This document shows positions 28,901-37,666 of a stretch of 64,000 nt of DNA, piece by piece. The stretch is from Pseudomonadota bacterium (GTDB lineage Bacteria; Pseudomonadota; Gammaproteobacteria; Burkholderiales; Burkholderiaceae_C): NCBI GenBank assembly GCA_021845505.1, contig JAJZVU010000019.1, forward strand, positions 1-64,000, written 5' to 3'. The notes below the pieces were generated by a model that did no database searches, had not been told where the DNA came from, and saw nothing but the letters and a program-made list of their open reading frames with translations. Numbering within the stretch: position 1 is the stretch's first letter; each line of letters begins with the position of its first letter. The position numbers were made by a program, and so were the translations under genes.

Positions 28901-29045
28901 CCTGCACCACGATGGTGGGGAAGTCCACCTGCGGCAGCGGGGAGACCGGCAACTGGCTGAAGGCGATCGCCCCGGCCAGCAGCACCGCCACCGCCAGCAG
29001 CGTGGTGGCGACGCGCCGCCGGATGAAGGGCGCGCTCAGGTTCAC
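25953..29045 (-). CDS. mdtC: RND multidrug efflux transporter, MdtC-like
   Basis: This 1030-residue inner-membrane proton antiporter is one of two RND subunits of the pump. It starts [20 protein letters not shown] and continues with [14 protein letters not shown] and [18 protein letters not shown], which match MdtC more than MdtB. Twelve membrane segments and two large periplasmic loops are in the normal places. TM4 has [14 protein letters not shown] with the two proton-relay aspartates. The start is GTG 29045, overlapping the upstream mdtB-like stop as GTGA. In E. coli MdtB and MdtC form a mixed trimer, so the same is likely here. Confidence 0.9.
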   Translation of the reverse strand: MNLSAPFIRRRVATTLLAVAVLLAGAIAFSQLPVSPLPQVDFPTIVVQANMAGASPEVMAATVATPLERSLGTISGITQMTSSSSQGSTDVVLQFDLSKNINDAARQVQAAINAAKPLLPSGLAANPTYRKVNPADAPVLIMALTSKVLSRGQMYDAASTVLAQKISQLRGIGQVIVGGSALPAVRVELDLPRLEAMGVGLEQVRQAIASANVDSPKGAIDSAGRRWQVAANDQLSLPQQYRRVTVAYRNGVPVTLSQVASVYEGMQDTQNIGLADGEPAVLLIVFRQPGANIIQAVDGVKAALPRLRASIPAAIDVRVLSDRTTTIRASLRDVESTLVLAVLLVVLVVWVFLRDWRATFIPALAVPLSLVGTFAAMWLLGYSLDNLSLMALIVATGFVVDDAIVVTENISRHVEQGVPALQAALRGAREVGFTVLSMSLSLVAVFLPVLFMGGIIGRLFHEFAVTLSVAIGISLLVSLTVTPMLASRWLRAHDARGGPTAPSLLQRLWDGVHAGYARSLRVALRHPLWMLLLFGGSIVLAGYLYAIVPKGFFPTQDTGLLLSSVRADQSTSFRAMSRRLGRIVAIVRRNPAVEHVMGFASGGSGAFLYMQLKPLSERVGVQQVMAQLHRALAGVGGMQVFMFPGQDIHVGGRQAQAMYEYTLQSNSLQELLQWEPRVLRAFRSIPGMNNVSSDQQAAGLELRLVIDRAAAARLGIPIATIDATLEDAFGQRQVSTIYAPLNQYKVVMEAARAFQRDRNALERLHVVAPSGAVVPLSQLAHYELGNTPLTVNHQGLFAASTIFFNLDSGVSLSQAQGRIQQAMAEIALPPGIHGGFQGTAKVFAQTLRDQPLFIAAAIFTIYVVLGMLYESTLHPLTILSTLPPAGVGAVLALMLFHTQFSIIALIGVFLLIGIVKKNAILMVDFALQAEREQALDPREAIYLAATLRLRPILMTTLAALFTALPLALVRGNGAELRQPLGIAIAGGLLVSQALTLYTTPVIYLELDRLRRWTLRSLGRSDRPLPLDPRR

Positions 29046-32000
29046 GTGCCCGCCTCGGCGGCCGGGCCGCCGCGCCGCGCCGCCAGCCTCGACGCCAGGC
29101 GGTCGAATCCGAGGTAGATCACCGGCGTCGTGAACAGGGTCAGCAATTGCGAAAGCAGCAGCCCGCCGATCAGCGAAATACCCAGCGGCTGGCGCAGTTC
29201 GGCGCCCATGCCCCCGCCGACCACCAGGGGTACGGCTCCGAACAGCGCGGCGAAGGTGGTCATGAGGATCGGCCGCAGCCGCAGCCGAGCGGCCTGCAGC
29301 ATCGCCTGCTCGGCCGGCATCCCCTGGTTGCGCTGGGCATCGAGCGCGAAGTCGACCATCAGGATGGCGTTCTTCTGCACGATGCCGATCAACAGCACGA
29401 TGCCGATGATGGCGATCACGCTCAGGTCATGGCCGCTGGCCAGCAGCGCCAGCAGCGCGCCGATTCCTGCCGACGGCAGGGTCGACAGGATGGTCACCGG
29501 GTGGATGTAGCTCTCGTAGAGCACCCCCAGCACGATGTACATGGTCGCCACGGCCGCCAGCAGCAGCCACAGTTCGTTCGACAACGCGGCCTGGAATGCG
29601 CTGGCGGCGCCCTGGAACTGCAGGCTCACCGCGGCCGGCAGCCGCGCCTGCGCGGCGGCTCGCTCGATGGCCTGCACCGCCGCGCCCAGCGAGGCACCGG
29701 GGGCCAGCTGGAAGGACAGCAGGCTGGCCGGGAACTGCCCCAGGTGATCCTGCGCCAGCGGCGTGGTGCGCTGCTCGATGCGGGCCACGCTGCGCAGCGG
29801 CACCTGCTGGCCGCCGCTGGTGCTCAGGTAGACCCTGTCGAAGGCGGCCAGCCCGGCCGCCGGCGGCTGGCGCAGCCCGAGCACCACGCGATACTGCGCC
29901 GACTGGGTGAACACCGTCGACACCAGGCGCTGGCCGAAGGCGTCGTACAGCGCGGCGTCGATCGCGGCCATGGTCACCCCCAGCCGCGCCGCGCTGGCAC
30001 GGTCGACGTCGACGTAGGCCTGCAGCCCGCGCTGCTGCAGGTCGTCGCTGACGCCCGACAGCTGCGGCAGCGCGCGCAGCCTGGGCAGCAGCGCGTGCAC
30101 CGCGTCGGCCAGCTGGCCGGCACTGGTCGCCGACAGGCTGAACTGGTAGGGATAGCGGCTGAGCAGGTCGTCGATGCTCAGGTCCTGCACCGGCTGCAGG
30201 TACAGGCGCACCGCGGGCAGCGCGTCGGCGCGCCGCTGCAGCCCCTGCAGCACCGCGGGCATGCGCGCCCGCTGCGCCAGCGGCTTGAGGCTGATCAGCA
30301 GCCGCGAGCTGTTCATCGTGGTGTTGATGCCGTCGATTCCGGCGATGGCCGAGATGCTGGCCACCGCCGGGTCGCGCAGCAGCGCGCGCACCAGCGCCGC
30401 CTGGCGCCGCTGCATGCCGCCGAACGACACGTCCTGAGCCGCCACCAGAGTGCCCTCGACCAGTCCGGTATCCTGCTGCGGGAAGAAGCCCTTGGGGATG
30501 ACCACGTACAGCACCGCGGTCAGCGCGACCAGCGCCAGCGTGCCCAGCAGCACCGCGGGCTGGTGGCGCAGCACCCAGCGCAGCCCTCGGGTGTACGACT
30601 CGGCCAGTCGGTCGAACGCCGCGCCGGAGGCGCGGAACCAGCGCCCCTGCTGCTCGGCCGGAACGCGGCGCAGCATGCGCGCGCACAGCATCGGGGTGAA
30701 GCTCAGCGACACCGCCGCCGAGATCACGATCGCCACGGCCAGCGTGATCGCGAACTCGCGGAACAACCGGCCGACCACGTCCCCCATGAACAACAGGGGA
30801 ATGAGCACCGCGATCAGCGAGAAGGTCAGCGAGATGATCGTGAAGCCGATCTGGCCGGCGCCCTTGAGCGCGGCCTGCAGCGCCGGCTCGCCGTCCTCGA
30901 TGTGCCGGGCCACGTTCTCGATCATCACGATGGCGTCGTCGACCACGAAGCCCGTCGCGATGGTCAGGGCCATCAGCGTCAGGGTGTTGATCGAGAAACC
31001 CAGCAGGTACATCGCGCCGAAGGTGCCGACCAGCGCCAGCGGAACGGCCGTGGCCGGGATGAAGGTGGCGCGCGCGCTGCGCAGGAAGGCGAAGATCACC
31101 AGCACCACCAGCGCCACCGACAGCACCAGCTCGAAGCTGACGTCGGCGATCGCGGCGCGTATGGTCACCGTGCGATCGGACAACACCCTCAGGTCGGCCG
31201 CCTGCGGCAGTTGCCCGCGCAGCTGGGGCAGCAGCTCGTGGATGCGGTCGACCACCTGGATGACATTGGCCCCGGGCTGGCGCTGCACGTTGATGACAAT
31301 CCCCGGGCTGCCGTCGACCAGCGCGGCCTGCCAGGCGTTCTCGGCGCCGGTGTCCACGCGCGCGACGTCGCCCAGGCGCACCGCGGCGCCGCCGCTGTAG
31401 CCGATGATCAGCCGGCGGTATTCCTGCGGCGTGCCGATCTGGTCGTTGGCGTCGATCGTGAAGGCCTGCTGCGCGCCGTCGATGGCGCCCTTCGGGCTGT
31501 TCACGTTGGCGTTGGCGATGGCCGTGCGCACGGCATCGAGCCCGATTCCCACCGCCGCCAGCGCGCGCGCGTCCACCTGCACGCGGATCGCCGGCTTGTG
31601 GCCTCCCGACAGCGTGACCAGCCCGACTCCGGGCACCTGCGAGAGCTTTTGCGTCAGCCGGGTGTCGGCCAGGTCGTACAGGGTGGTCAGCGGCAGCGAG
31701 CGCGAGGTCAGCCCGAGGGTGATCACCGGCGCGTCGGCCGGGTTGACCTTGGCGTACACCGGGGGCTGCGGCAGGTCCGCGGGCAGCAGCGATCCCGCGG
31801 CGTTGATCGCCGCCTGCACCTCCTGCTCGGCCACGTCCAGCGGCAGCGAGAGGTCGAAGCGCAGCGTGACCACCGACGCGCCGCCCGAGCTGACCGACCA
31901 CATCTGCGCCAGCCCCGGCATCTGCCCGAACTGCCGCTCCAGCGGCGCCGTCACCGACGACGCCATGACGTCGGGGCTGGCTCCCGGGTACAGGGTCGTG

Positions 32001-32194
32001 ACCTGGATGGTCGGGTAGTCGACCTGGGGCAGCGGCGCCTCGGGCAGCAGGTGCAGGCCCACCAGCCCCGCCACCAGCACCGCGATCATCAGCAGCGAGG
32101 TCGCGATGGGCCGCAGGATGAACACCCGCGACGGGCTCGGACGCGTGCCGGCCGTCTCCGGCGACGGCTCCGGACCGTCCTGCCGCTGCCGCAT
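29042..32194 (-). CDS. mdtB: RND multidrug efflux transporter, MdtB-like
   Basis: This is the first RND subunit of the pump, 1050 residues. Residues 1-24 form a polar cytoplasmic leader, then [21 protein letters not shown] begins TM1, followed by [20 protein letters not shown]. The proton-relay segment is [17 protein letters not shown]. It closely resembles its neighbour, from which it probably arose by duplication. ATG 32194 was chosen because it lies one base after the mdtA stop (TGACATG); the longer frame upstream is antisense to mdtA coding sequence. The C-terminal tail is basic and ends [11 protein letters not shown]. Confidence 0.9.
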   Translation of the reverse strand: MRQRQDGPEPSPETAGTRPSPSRVFILRPIATSLLMIAVLVAGLVGLHLLPEAPLPQVDYPTIQVTTLYPGASPDVMASSVTAPLERQFGQMPGLAQMWSVSSGGASVVTLRFDLSLPLDVAEQEVQAAINAAGSLLPADLPQPPVYAKVNPADAPVITLGLTSRSLPLTTLYDLADTRLTQKLSQVPGVGLVTLSGGHKPAIRVQVDARALAAVGIGLDAVRTAIANANVNSPKGAIDGAQQAFTIDANDQIGTPQEYRRLIIGYSGGAAVRLGDVARVDTGAENAWQAALVDGSPGIVINVQRQPGANVIQVVDRIHELLPQLRGQLPQAADLRVLSDRTVTIRAAIADVSFELVLSVALVVLVIFAFLRSARATFIPATAVPLALVGTFGAMYLLGFSINTLTLMALTIATGFVVDDAIVMIENVARHIEDGEPALQAALKGAGQIGFTIISLTFSLIAVLIPLLFMGDVVGRLFREFAITLAVAIVISAAVSLSFTPMLCARMLRRVPAEQQGRWFRASGAAFDRLAESYTRGLRWVLRHQPAVLLGTLALVALTAVLYVVIPKGFFPQQDTGLVEGTLVAAQDVSFGGMQRRQAALVRALLRDPAVASISAIAGIDGINTTMNSSRLLISLKPLAQRARMPAVLQGLQRRADALPAVRLYLQPVQDLSIDDLLSRYPYQFSLSATSAGQLADAVHALLPRLRALPQLSGVSDDLQQRGLQAYVDVDRASAARLGVTMAAIDAALYDAFGQRLVSTVFTQSAQYRVVLGLRQPPAAGLAAFDRVYLSTSGGQQVPLRSVARIEQRTTPLAQDHLGQFPASLLSFQLAPGASLGAAVQAIERAAAQARLPAAVSLQFQGAASAFQAALSNELWLLLAAVATMYIVLGVLYESYIHPVTILSTLPSAGIGALLALLASGHDLSVIAIIGIVLLIGIVQKNAILMVDFALDAQRNQGMPAEQAMLQAARLRLRPILMTTFAALFGAVPLVVGGGMGAELRQPLGISLIGGLLLSQLLTLFTTPVIYLGFDRLASRLAARRGGPAAEAGT

Positions 32195-32195
32195 G

Positions 32196-33542
32196 TCAGC
32201 GCGAAGCCCGCGGCGCGGGCGCCGAGGCGCCGCGCCGGCCGGAGTCGACGGCCTTGCCGGCCGGGCCGCCGGTCGCCGCTGGCCGCGGCGCCGCCGGCAC
32301 CACGCGGACACGCGCGCCGTCGCGCAGGTGGTCGAGGCCGGCGGTCACCACCCGCGCGCCGGGCTCGATCCCGCTGACCACCTGGGTCAGCCCCTGCCAG
32401 ACCACCCCGGTGACCACCCGTCGCATCGTGACCTTGCCGTCGGCGCCGATCACGTAGACATAGTCGCCGTCCGCGCCGACCCCCACCGCGGTGCTGGGCA
32501 CGACCACCGCGTCGGCGACGCTGCGCTCGAGTACCCGCACGTTGACGAACTCGTTGGGGTACAGGCTCAGCGAGTCGTTGCCGAAACGCGCCCGCAGCGC
32601 CAGCGTGCCGGTGCTGCTGGAGATCTGGTTGTCGGCGGCGAGCAGCCGGCCCTGCGCCAGCATCCGGCTGTCGCTGGCGTCCCAGGCCTGCACCACGGCA
32701 TGCCGCCCCGCGGCCAGCTGGCGCAACAGCGGCGACACCTGCGCCTGGGGCAGCGCGAACGTGACCTCGATGGGCTGCACCTGCGCGATGGTCGCGATCG
32801 GCGTCGCCCCCGCGGCCGCGCCCTGCCCGCTGCCCGACGCGGAGGTGGAGGCGGTGGCCGAGGACACGCCGACCGCGCCGCCGGGCCCGACCATGTTGCC
32901 GGGATCGACCTGGCGCAACCCGGCGATCCCCGACACCGGCGCGGTGATGCGCGTCCACTCCAGCTGCAGCCTGGCGTTGTCCAGCGCCGCGCCGTTGGCG
33001 TCGAGTTGCGCCTTGAGCTGGGCCACGGTGGCTCGCTGGTCGGCCACCTGCTGGGCCGAGATCGCATGCTGCCGCAGCAAGGTCTCGTAGCGCCGCAGGT
33101 CGCCGCGCGCCCCGGCGAGCTGGGCCGCGGTCTGCTCGCGCTGCGCCCGCGCCTGCTCGACCGCGATGCGGAACGGCCGCGGATCGATGGTCGCCAGCAA
33201 CTGCCCTGCGCGAACCGGCTGCCCCTGGTGGAAGTCCACGCTCTGCAACAGCCCCGACACCCGCGGCATCACGCTGGCCAGCACATGGGGGGTGACCGTG
33301 CCCAGCGCGCCCAGCCAGACCGGCACGGTCTGCTGCTTCGCGACCGCCGCGGTCACCGCGGCGGGCCCGAACATCGCCATCGCGCCGGGGCGGCCGCCGG
33401 CCGGCGCTGCCGGACGCGCGTCGCGGCCGCGCTGCCACCACCAGCCGACCGCCAGCAGCACCAGCAGCAGCGCGAGCAGCCAGGGCCAGCGCCGCGAGGG
33501 CCGGCGGGCAGGCGGGGCGGGGTTGTCGGATCGGTCGGTCAT
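32196..33542 (-). CDS. mdtA: RND efflux periplasmic adaptor, MdtA-like
   Basis: MdtA-type adaptors bridge the inner-membrane pump and the outer-membrane channel. The 448 residues have one N-terminal membrane anchor ([18 protein letters not shown], residues 18-35). The lipoyl/coiled-coil hairpin follows ([20 protein letters not shown], then a heptad region to about residue 175). Beta-barrel and membrane-proximal domains end it. A Ser/Ala/Gly-rich insert ([19 protein letters not shown]) interrupts the beta-barrel and is unusual. ATG 33542 was chosen because the conserved anchor begins soon after. It is the first gene of the operon, with a -10-like box about 100 bases upstream. Confidence 0.92.
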   Translation of the reverse strand: MTDRSDNPAPPARRPSRRWPWLLALLLVLLAVGWWWQRGRDARPAAPAGGRPGAMAMFGPAAVTAAVAKQQTVPVWLGALGTVTPHVLASVMPRVSGLLQSVDFHQGQPVRAGQLLATIDPRPFRIAVEQARAQREQTAAQLAGARGDLRRYETLLRQHAISAQQVADQRATVAQLKAQLDANGAALDNARLQLEWTRITAPVSGIAGLRQVDPGNMVGPGGAVGVSSATASTSASGSGQGAAAGATPIATIAQVQPIEVTFALPQAQVSPLLRQLAAGRHAVVQAWDASDSRMLAQGRLLAADNQISSSTGTLALRARFGNDSLSLYPNEFVNVRVLERSVADAVVVPSTAVGVGADGDYVYVIGADGKVTMRRVVTGVVWQGLTQVVSGIEPGARVVTAGLDHLRDGARVRVVPAAPRPAATGGPAGKAVDSGRRGASAPAPRASR

Positions 33543-33643
33543 CGCGCAAAAGGGCCCGGCCAGGGCCCGCGGGCCGGCCGGCGCATCGGCGCGCCGGACC
33601 ATGCCCCGATGTTGCCCGCCGGGTATGTCGGCATCATGCAGCG

Positions 33644-33649
33644 ATTGTG
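33644..33649 (-). promoter_or_regulatory. Candidate -10 box for the mdtABC-nodT-MFS operon
   Basis: CACAAT on the minus strand, 102 bases before the mdtA ATG, in the gap after the corrinoid adenosyltransferase gene. The long leader leaves room for a response-regulator site, but I could not recognise one. Confidence 0.33.
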
Positions 33650-33713
33650 AACGAATGTTGCAGCGGTGTCGCGCCGGCCGCGCGCCCGGGCGCCCGGCAC
33701 GTCCCGCGCCGAC

Positions 33714-34325
33714 TCACTCGCCGCCCGAGCGCGCGACCGGCGGGCGCTCGCGGCGGTGCTGCCACAGCACTTCCTCGCCACCGGCGTTGAACACCCGGGC
33801 CAGCACGAACAGCAGGTCGGACAGCCGGTTCAGGTACTGCAGCGCCAGCCCCTGCTGCCCCGGCTCCGCGGCCTGCTGCTCCGGCTCCGCGGCCTGCGGC
33901 CCCTGCTCGCGCAGCCGCACCAGAGCGCGCTCGGCGCGCCGCGCCACGGTGCGGCACACATGCGCCTGGCTGGACGCGCGGCTGCCTCCGGGCAGGATGA
34001 ATTCCTTCAACGGCGGCAGCGTCGCGTTGGACTCGGCGATCGCGTCGTCGAGCCGTTGCAGCGCGGCCTCGGCGAGCAGCTGCATTCCAGGTACCGCGAG
34101 CTCGCCACCGAGGTCGAACAGGTCCTGCTGGATGCGCAGCAGCAACTGCCGCGTCGGCTGCGCGAGCTCCTCGCACAGCAGCAGCCCGACGTGGGCGTTG
34201 AGTTCGTCGACCGCACCCAGCGCCTCGATGCGAGGCGCCGCCTTCGAGCAGCGCGAACCGTCGCCGAGCCCGGTGGTCCCGCCGTCGCCGGTGCGGGTGG
34301 TGATCGCGCTGAGTCGGTGTCCCAT
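33714..34325 (-). CDS. Cob(I)yrinic acid a,c-diamide/cobalamin adenosyltransferase, PduO type
   Basis: This enzyme transfers adenosyl from ATP to cob(I)alamin, making coenzyme B12. The 203 residues open with ITTRTGDGGTTGLGDGSR, the PduO-family ATP-binding loop. ALGAVDELNAHVGLLL follows, and FILPGGSRASSQAHVCRTVARRAER contains the conserved Arg cluster. A Gln/Ala/Glu/Pro insert near residue 150 (QAAEPEQQAAEPGQQ) comes from a 21-bp tandem duplication and should lengthen a loop between helices. No other B12 gene is nearby. Start ATG 34325 precedes the conserved GHRLSAITTRTGD. Confidence 0.92.
   Translation of the reverse strand: MGHRLSAITTRTGDGGTTGLGDGSRCSKAAPRIEALGAVDELNAHVGLLLCEELAQPTRQLLLRIQQDLFDLGGELAVPGMQLLAEAALQRLDDAIAESNATLPPLKEFILPGGSRASSQAHVCRTVARRAERALVRLREQGPQAAEPEQQAAEPGQQGLALQYLNRLSDLLFVLARVFNAGGEEVLWQHRRERPPVARSGGE
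33851..33892. repeat. 21-bp tandem duplication inside the adenosyltransferase gene
   Basis: Two adjacent 21-bp units (33851-33871 and 33872-33892) differ at one position (CCTGCTGCCC versus CCTGCTGCTC at the start). The unit is in frame and encodes a repeated seven-residue QAAEPEQ/G element. Confidence 0.8.
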
Positions 34326-34406
34326 GCTGGTGTCCTGTCCCGATGCACAAAGGCCTTCCGCCGGGGTGCCCGCAGGCGGTGCCGAAGGCGGGCCCGCCAA
34401 CTCCAC

Positions 34407-34412
34407 ATTGTG
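34407..34412 (-). promoter_or_regulatory. Candidate -10 box for the corrinoid adenosyltransferase
   Basis: CACAAT on the minus strand, 82 bases before the ATG at 34325. The leader is too short and lacks the motifs of a cobalamin riboswitch. Confidence 0.35.
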
Positions 34413-34517
34413 CACCAGGGCATGGCCCCGCCCCGGTGGCCCGCGGGTAATGACCTCAGCCGGCGCAGGGTCCCGAAGCCGCCGCGCCCGCCGGCGCCCT
34501 TCCCGGCGCACGCCTGC

Positions 34518-34523
34518 TACGCT
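34518..34523 (+). promoter_or_regulatory. Candidate -10 box for the PaaY-like gene
   Basis: TACGCT, 36 bases before ATG 34559, inside a 14-base string identical to the one before the MFS gene at 8411-8424. Confidence 0.4.
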
Positions 34524-34558
34524 GTCGGCGTACCAACCCCGTGGAGGTGGAGCAGCCG

Positions 34559-35176
34559 ATGCCCTGCTATTCGATCGACGGCGTCGTCCCGGTGGTCGAC
34601 GCCAGCGCCTACGTGCACCCCAGCGCGGTGCTCATCGGCGACGTGTACGTCGGCCCGGGCTGCTATGTCGGGCCCTGCGCCAGCCTGCGCGGCGACTTCG
34701 GGCGCATCGTCGTGCACGAAGGCAGCAACCTGCAGGACTGCTGCATCATGCACGGCTACCCCGGACACGACACCGTGGTGCACCCGGGCGGGCATATCGG
34801 TCACGCCGCGGTGCTGCACAGCTGCGTGGTGCACCGCGACGCGCTGGTCGGCATGAACGCGGTGGTGATGGACGACGCCGAGGTGGGCGAGCGCTCGATC
34901 GTCGCCGCCTGCGCCTTCGTCCCGGCGGGCATGCGGATTCCCCCGCGGGTGCTGGTGGCCGGCATGCCGGCGCGCATCAAGCGCGAACTCAGCGAGCAGG
35001 ACATGGCCTGGAAGGCCGCGGGCACCCGCACCTACCAGGAACTGGCCGTGCGCAGCCTGCAGACCATGCGCGAGGTCGAGCCGCTGCGCTCGCTGCCGGC
35101 GAACCGCCCGCAGTTGCGCGCGCCCGAGGTGCAACCGCTGGTGGCCTTGCGCGCGCGCGAGCCAGGCCGCGACTGA
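34559..35176 (+). CDS. Left-handed beta-helix (hexapeptide) protein, PaaY/gamma-carbonic anhydrase-like
   Basis: This 205-residue protein is a hexapeptide-repeat trimer. The repeats AYVHPSAVLIGDVYVGPGCYVGP give the left-handed helix. The metal-site histidines are in CIMHGYPGHDTVVH and GGHIGHAAVLHSCVV. The C-terminal helix reads QDMAWKAAGTRTYQEL, as in E. coli PaaY, a thioesterase-like protein of phenylacetate breakdown, and CaiE. No paa gene is nearby, so the in-cell substrate is open; carbonic anhydrase activity is another option. ATG 34559 follows a strong GGAGGTGGAG; a GTG at 34541 would lie within that ribosome-binding site. A tandem repeat begins 12 bases after the stop. Confidence 0.88.
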   Translation: MPCYSIDGVVPVVDASAYVHPSAVLIGDVYVGPGCYVGPCASLRGDFGRIVVHEGSNLQDCCIMHGYPGHDTVVHPGGHIGHAAVLHSCVVHRDALVGMNAVVMDDAEVGERSIVAACAFVPAGMRIPPRVLVAGMPARIKRELSEQDMAWKAAGTRTYQELAVRSLQTMREVEPLRSLPANRPQLRAPEVQPLVALRAREPGRD

Positions 35177-35188
35177 GGCGGCCGCGGC

Positions 35189-35290
35189 AGGCTCAGGCGG
35201 TCGCCACGGCAGGCTGAGGCGGTGGCCACGGCAGGCTCAGGCGGTGGCCACGGCAGGCTCAGGCGGTGGCCACGGCAGGCTCAGGCGGCC
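35189..35290. repeat. 22-bp tandem repeat, about 4.6 copies, between convergent paaY-like and gpx genes
   Basis: Units of AGGCTCAGGCGGTGGCCACG plus GC lie at 35189-35210, 35211-35232, 35233-35254 and 35255-35276, then a 14-base partial copy. Copies 3 and 4 are identical; copies 1 and 2 differ by one or two bases. The last partial copy contains the glutathione peroxidase stop codon (TCA 35281-35283 on this strand), so the array looks like serial duplication of the gene's 3' end. The unit length is not a multiple of three. Confidence 0.9.
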
Positions 35291-35838
35291 GCCGCGTCGA
35301 GCGCCATCTCGATGTCCGCGCGCAGCGCGTCGGGCTGGGTCTGCGGCGAATAGCGGCGGATCACCTGGCCGTCGCGGCCGACCAGGAACTTGGTGAAATT
35401 CCACTTGATCGCCTCGGTGCCCAGCACCCCGCTGGCCTGCTCCTTGAGCCAACGCCACAGCGGATGGGCGCGCGCGCCGTTGACATCGACCTTGTCGAAG
35501 ATCGGGAATTCGACGCCGTAGTTGGTCGAGCAGAAGGCCGCGATCTGCGCCGCAGTTCCCGGCTCCTGGGCTCCGAACTGGTTGCACGGGAACGCCAGCA
35601 CGCTGAATCCCCGCCCGCGATAGGCGTGGAACAGCGCCTGGAGCCCGGCGTACTGCGGGGTGAAACCGCAGGCGCTGGCGGTGTTGACCACCAGCAGCAC
35701 CTGGCCGCGCCAGCGCTCCAGCGACTGTTCCTGGCCCTGGATGTCGCGGGCGCTGAAGTCGAAGGCCGTGGTCGCCGGCCGCGGCGCAGCCTGCGGCTGC
35801 GCCGCCGGACTGCCGGGGGTGGGTGGGTGGACCGTCAT
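35281..35838 (-). CDS. Glutathione peroxidase family protein (BsaA/BtuE type)
   Basis: This 185-residue thiol peroxidase reduces hydroperoxides in the cytoplasm. The peroxidatic Cys57 is in VVNTASACGFTPQY, with Cys in place of selenocysteine. The catalytic Gln is in FPCNQFGAQEPG, whose Cys is the usual resolving residue, and the Trp/Asn pair is in KWNFTKFLV. A Pro/Ala-rich N-terminal extension of about 25 residues is not part of the fold and has no signal-peptide character. Bacterial Cys enzymes of this group usually take electrons from thioredoxin. It is a single gene convergent with the PaaY-like gene. Confidence 0.92.
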   Translation of the reverse strand: MTVHPPTPGSPAAQPQAAPRPATTAFDFSARDIQGQEQSLERWRGQVLLVVNTASACGFTPQYAGLQALFHAYRGRGFSVLAFPCNQFGAQEPGTAAQIAAFCSTNYGVEFPIFDKVDVNGARAHPLWRWLKEQASGVLGTEAIKWNFTKFLVGRDGQVIRRYSPQTQPDALRADIEMALDAAAA

Positions 35839-35879
35839 CGCGGGCTCCTGGCCATGGCAACCGCCTGCTGCCAGCCTGC

Positions 35880-35885
35880 ATTGTG
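35880..35885 (-). promoter_or_regulatory. Candidate -10 box for the glutathione peroxidase
   Basis: CACAAT on the minus strand, 42 bases before the ATG, with a -35-like CTGACG 18 bases further upstream (35909-35904) that overlaps the stop codon of the preceding eamA-type gene. Confidence 0.4.
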
Positions 35886-35905
35886 CACGGCCGCGCGCCG
35901 ACGCG

Positions 35906-36826
35906 TCAGCCCGGGGCCGTCGGTTGCGCCGCCGCCTCGGCCAGCGCCCCCAGCAGCACGCCGGCGCCGATCAGCAGCGCCCCCAGCAGGGTGCGCAGCC
36001 CCGGATGGCTGGCCCCCAGCAGCGCCGAACTCAGGCTGGCGAAGACGATCTCCAGCATCATGACCACCGCGGTCAGCGCCGCCGGAAGGCGCGCCGCGCC
36101 GTATTGCAGCCCGAAGCCGGCGACGGTCAGCGCCAGGCCGAACAACCCGGCCGGCAGCAGCCACGCCGCTTGCGGCGGCGGCAACGCGGGAGCGCCCGCG
36201 ACGGCCTGCAGCAGCCAGGCGAGCAGCGCGCCGCAGAGCAGCCCGCCGGCGAACAGCGCCAGCATGCTGGCCGCCGCGCCAGCCTCCCGATTGCGCCGCA
36301 ACATGACATTGTTGAGAGCGAAGAACACGCCGCCGCCCAGGCCGAACCAGTCGGCCGGCTGGCGCGGCAGCGGCCAGCCGCCGTGGCGCGGCCACAGCAC
36401 GATCGCCGCGCCGGACAGCGCCAGCAGCAGCCGCAGCGCGGCGCGGGCGTCGACACGCTCGCCCAGCAGCGGGCGCGCCAGCAGCGTCGCCCACACCGGC
36501 ATCAGATAGAACAGCAGCACCACCCGCACGACATCGCCGTTGGCCACGCCGAGGTTGAAGCAGGCGTTGGCTGCGCCGGCCGACAGCGCCACCACCGCCA
36601 GCTCCGGGCTGCGCCGGAGTTGCCCCAGCGCGCGCGGCCGCGCCAGCAGCACCAGCAGCGCGCCGGGAAGATAGGCCAGCGCGGTGGTCCACAGCGGCTG
36701 CACGCCGAGTTGCTGCAGGTGGCGCACCGGCCACCACGACAGGCCCCAGACCAGCGCGCTGAGCACCAGGCCGCCGGCGGCAGGCCAGGTCCGCGCGGCC
36801 GCACCGCTGCGCCCGCCGGCCGTCAT
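35906..36826 (-). CDS. EamA/DMT-family membrane transporter
   Basis: This 306-residue inner-membrane protein has ten hydrophobic segments in two EamA halves of five, the layout of drug/metabolite transporters such as RhaT/YdcZ-like exporters. The first half opens GLVLSALVWGLSWWPVRHLQ; the second opens near FGLGGGVFFALNNVMLRRN. The LGxxLIxxGVxL signature (LLGALLIGAGVLLG) closes it. Substrate unknown, amino acids or metabolites being typical. ATG 36826 overlaps the TlpA-like stop as ATGA, so it is translationally coupled and third in a lplT-tlpA-eamA operon. Confidence 0.85.
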   Translation of the reverse strand: MTAGGRSGAAARTWPAAGGLVLSALVWGLSWWPVRHLQQLGVQPLWTTALAYLPGALLVLLARPRALGQLRRSPELAVVALSAGAANACFNLGVANGDVVRVVLLFYLMPVWATLLARPLLGERVDARAALRLLLALSGAAIVLWPRHGGWPLPRQPADWFGLGGGVFFALNNVMLRRNREAGAAASMLALFAGGLLCGALLAWLLQAVAGAPALPPPQAAWLLPAGLFGLALTVAGFGLQYGAARLPAALTAVVMMLEIVFASLSSALLGASHPGLRTLLGALLIGAGVLLGALAEAAAQPTAPG

Positions 36827-37650
36827 CGAGCACCGCGCAGCCGCTCGATGCCCTGCTGCAGCGTGGCGGCCGACATCTCGCCGACGTACATGCGCTGCAG
36901 CGTCCCGTCGGCGCGGATGAACAGCGTGGTGGGAAAACCCGGCACGTCGTAGTAGGCGGCCAGCTGGCGGCCGGAATCGAGCACGACCTGCGGCGCCTGC
37001 GGCAAGCCCAGCGAGCGCAGCAGCGAACGCACCTGCTGCGGCGCATCGCCCTGCTCGGCCAGCACGATGCGCACGCCGCGCACCGCGGCGGCGCGGCGCA
37101 GCAGCATCGGCAGTTCGCGCCGGCACGGCGGACACCAGGTCGCCCACAGGTTGAGCACCAGCGGCTGCCCGCGCAGCGAGCGCAGCGCCACCGGGTGGTC
37201 CTGCAGGTCGCGCAGCACCAGCGCCGGCAGCGGGCGCGGCGGCGGTTGCAGCGCGCCCAGCACGAGCTGGCCGCCCAGCACCACCAGCGCGGCCGCCGCC
37301 AACGCACCGGCCAGCGGCCGGCGCAGCGGCGGCCGGCGCCACCCCCACAGCGCCAGCACCAGCGCGGCCGCGAGCCAGCCGGCCCAGCGCACGAAGCCGC
37401 CGTCGCGCAGGTCGAACAGCGCGCCGGCCACCGAATAGTGGGCGTGCCAGCGCAGCACGAACAGCAGCCGCGCCGCCAGCAGTCCGGCCAGCGCCGCGGC
37501 GAGCAGCGCCGGGCCGGGCCGCGGCGCCGGGCCGCCCGCGACCGCCCCGCGCGCAAGCCGCGCGGCCAGCGCCTGCGCCGCCCACCAGCCCAGCACCAGC
37601 AGCAGCGGGGCGACCGGCAGCAGCAGCGGACCCAGGCGGATGGCTTGCAT
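36823..37650 (-). CDS. TlpA-like thioredoxin with N-terminal membrane segments
   Basis: This 275-residue protein has three or four hydrophobic segments in residues 1-135, loosely like a prolipoprotein diacylglyceryl transferase fragment (FVLRWHAHYSVAGALFDLRDGG). A periplasmic thioredoxin domain of the TlpA/ResA group follows. Its active site is LWATWCPPCRREL with Cys173 and Cys176, and the cis-proline loop is VPGFPTTLFI. TlpA proteins reduce disulfides, for example during cytochrome maturation; the partner here is unknown. It begins 16 bases after the lplT stop and overlaps eamA by four bases. Confidence 0.87.
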   Translation of the reverse strand: MQAIRLGPLLLPVAPLLLVLGWWAAQALAARLARGAVAGGPAPRPGPALLAAALAGLLAARLLFVLRWHAHYSVAGALFDLRDGGFVRWAGWLAAALVLALWGWRRPPLRRPLAGALAAAALVVLGGQLVLGALQPPPRPLPALVLRDLQDHPVALRSLRGQPLVLNLWATWCPPCRRELPMLLRRAAAVRGVRIVLAEQGDAPQQVRSLLRSLGLPQAPQVVLDSGRQLAAYYDVPGFPTTLFIRADGTLQRMYVGEMSAATLQQGIERLRGAR

Positions 37651-37666
37651 GACCCGGCGGCGCGGC

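Noticed and set aside
26355-29117. Plus-strand open frame of 920 codons
   Set aside because: Antisense shadow of mdtC with the same His/Arg-rich composition and no domain.
29147-32377. Plus-strand open frame of 1076 codons opposite the RND genes
   Set aside because: It is the mirror of mdtB caused by high GC. The product is His/Gln/Arg-rich with no motif, while the minus strand encodes a complete RND pump.
34326-34412. Cobalamin riboswitch upstream of the corrinoid adenosyltransferase
   Set aside because: The leader is under 80 bases and has no B12-box-like sequence.
35189-35290. CRISPR array
   Set aside because: The units are directly adjacent with no unique spacers and no cas gene is present; it is a simple tandem repeat.
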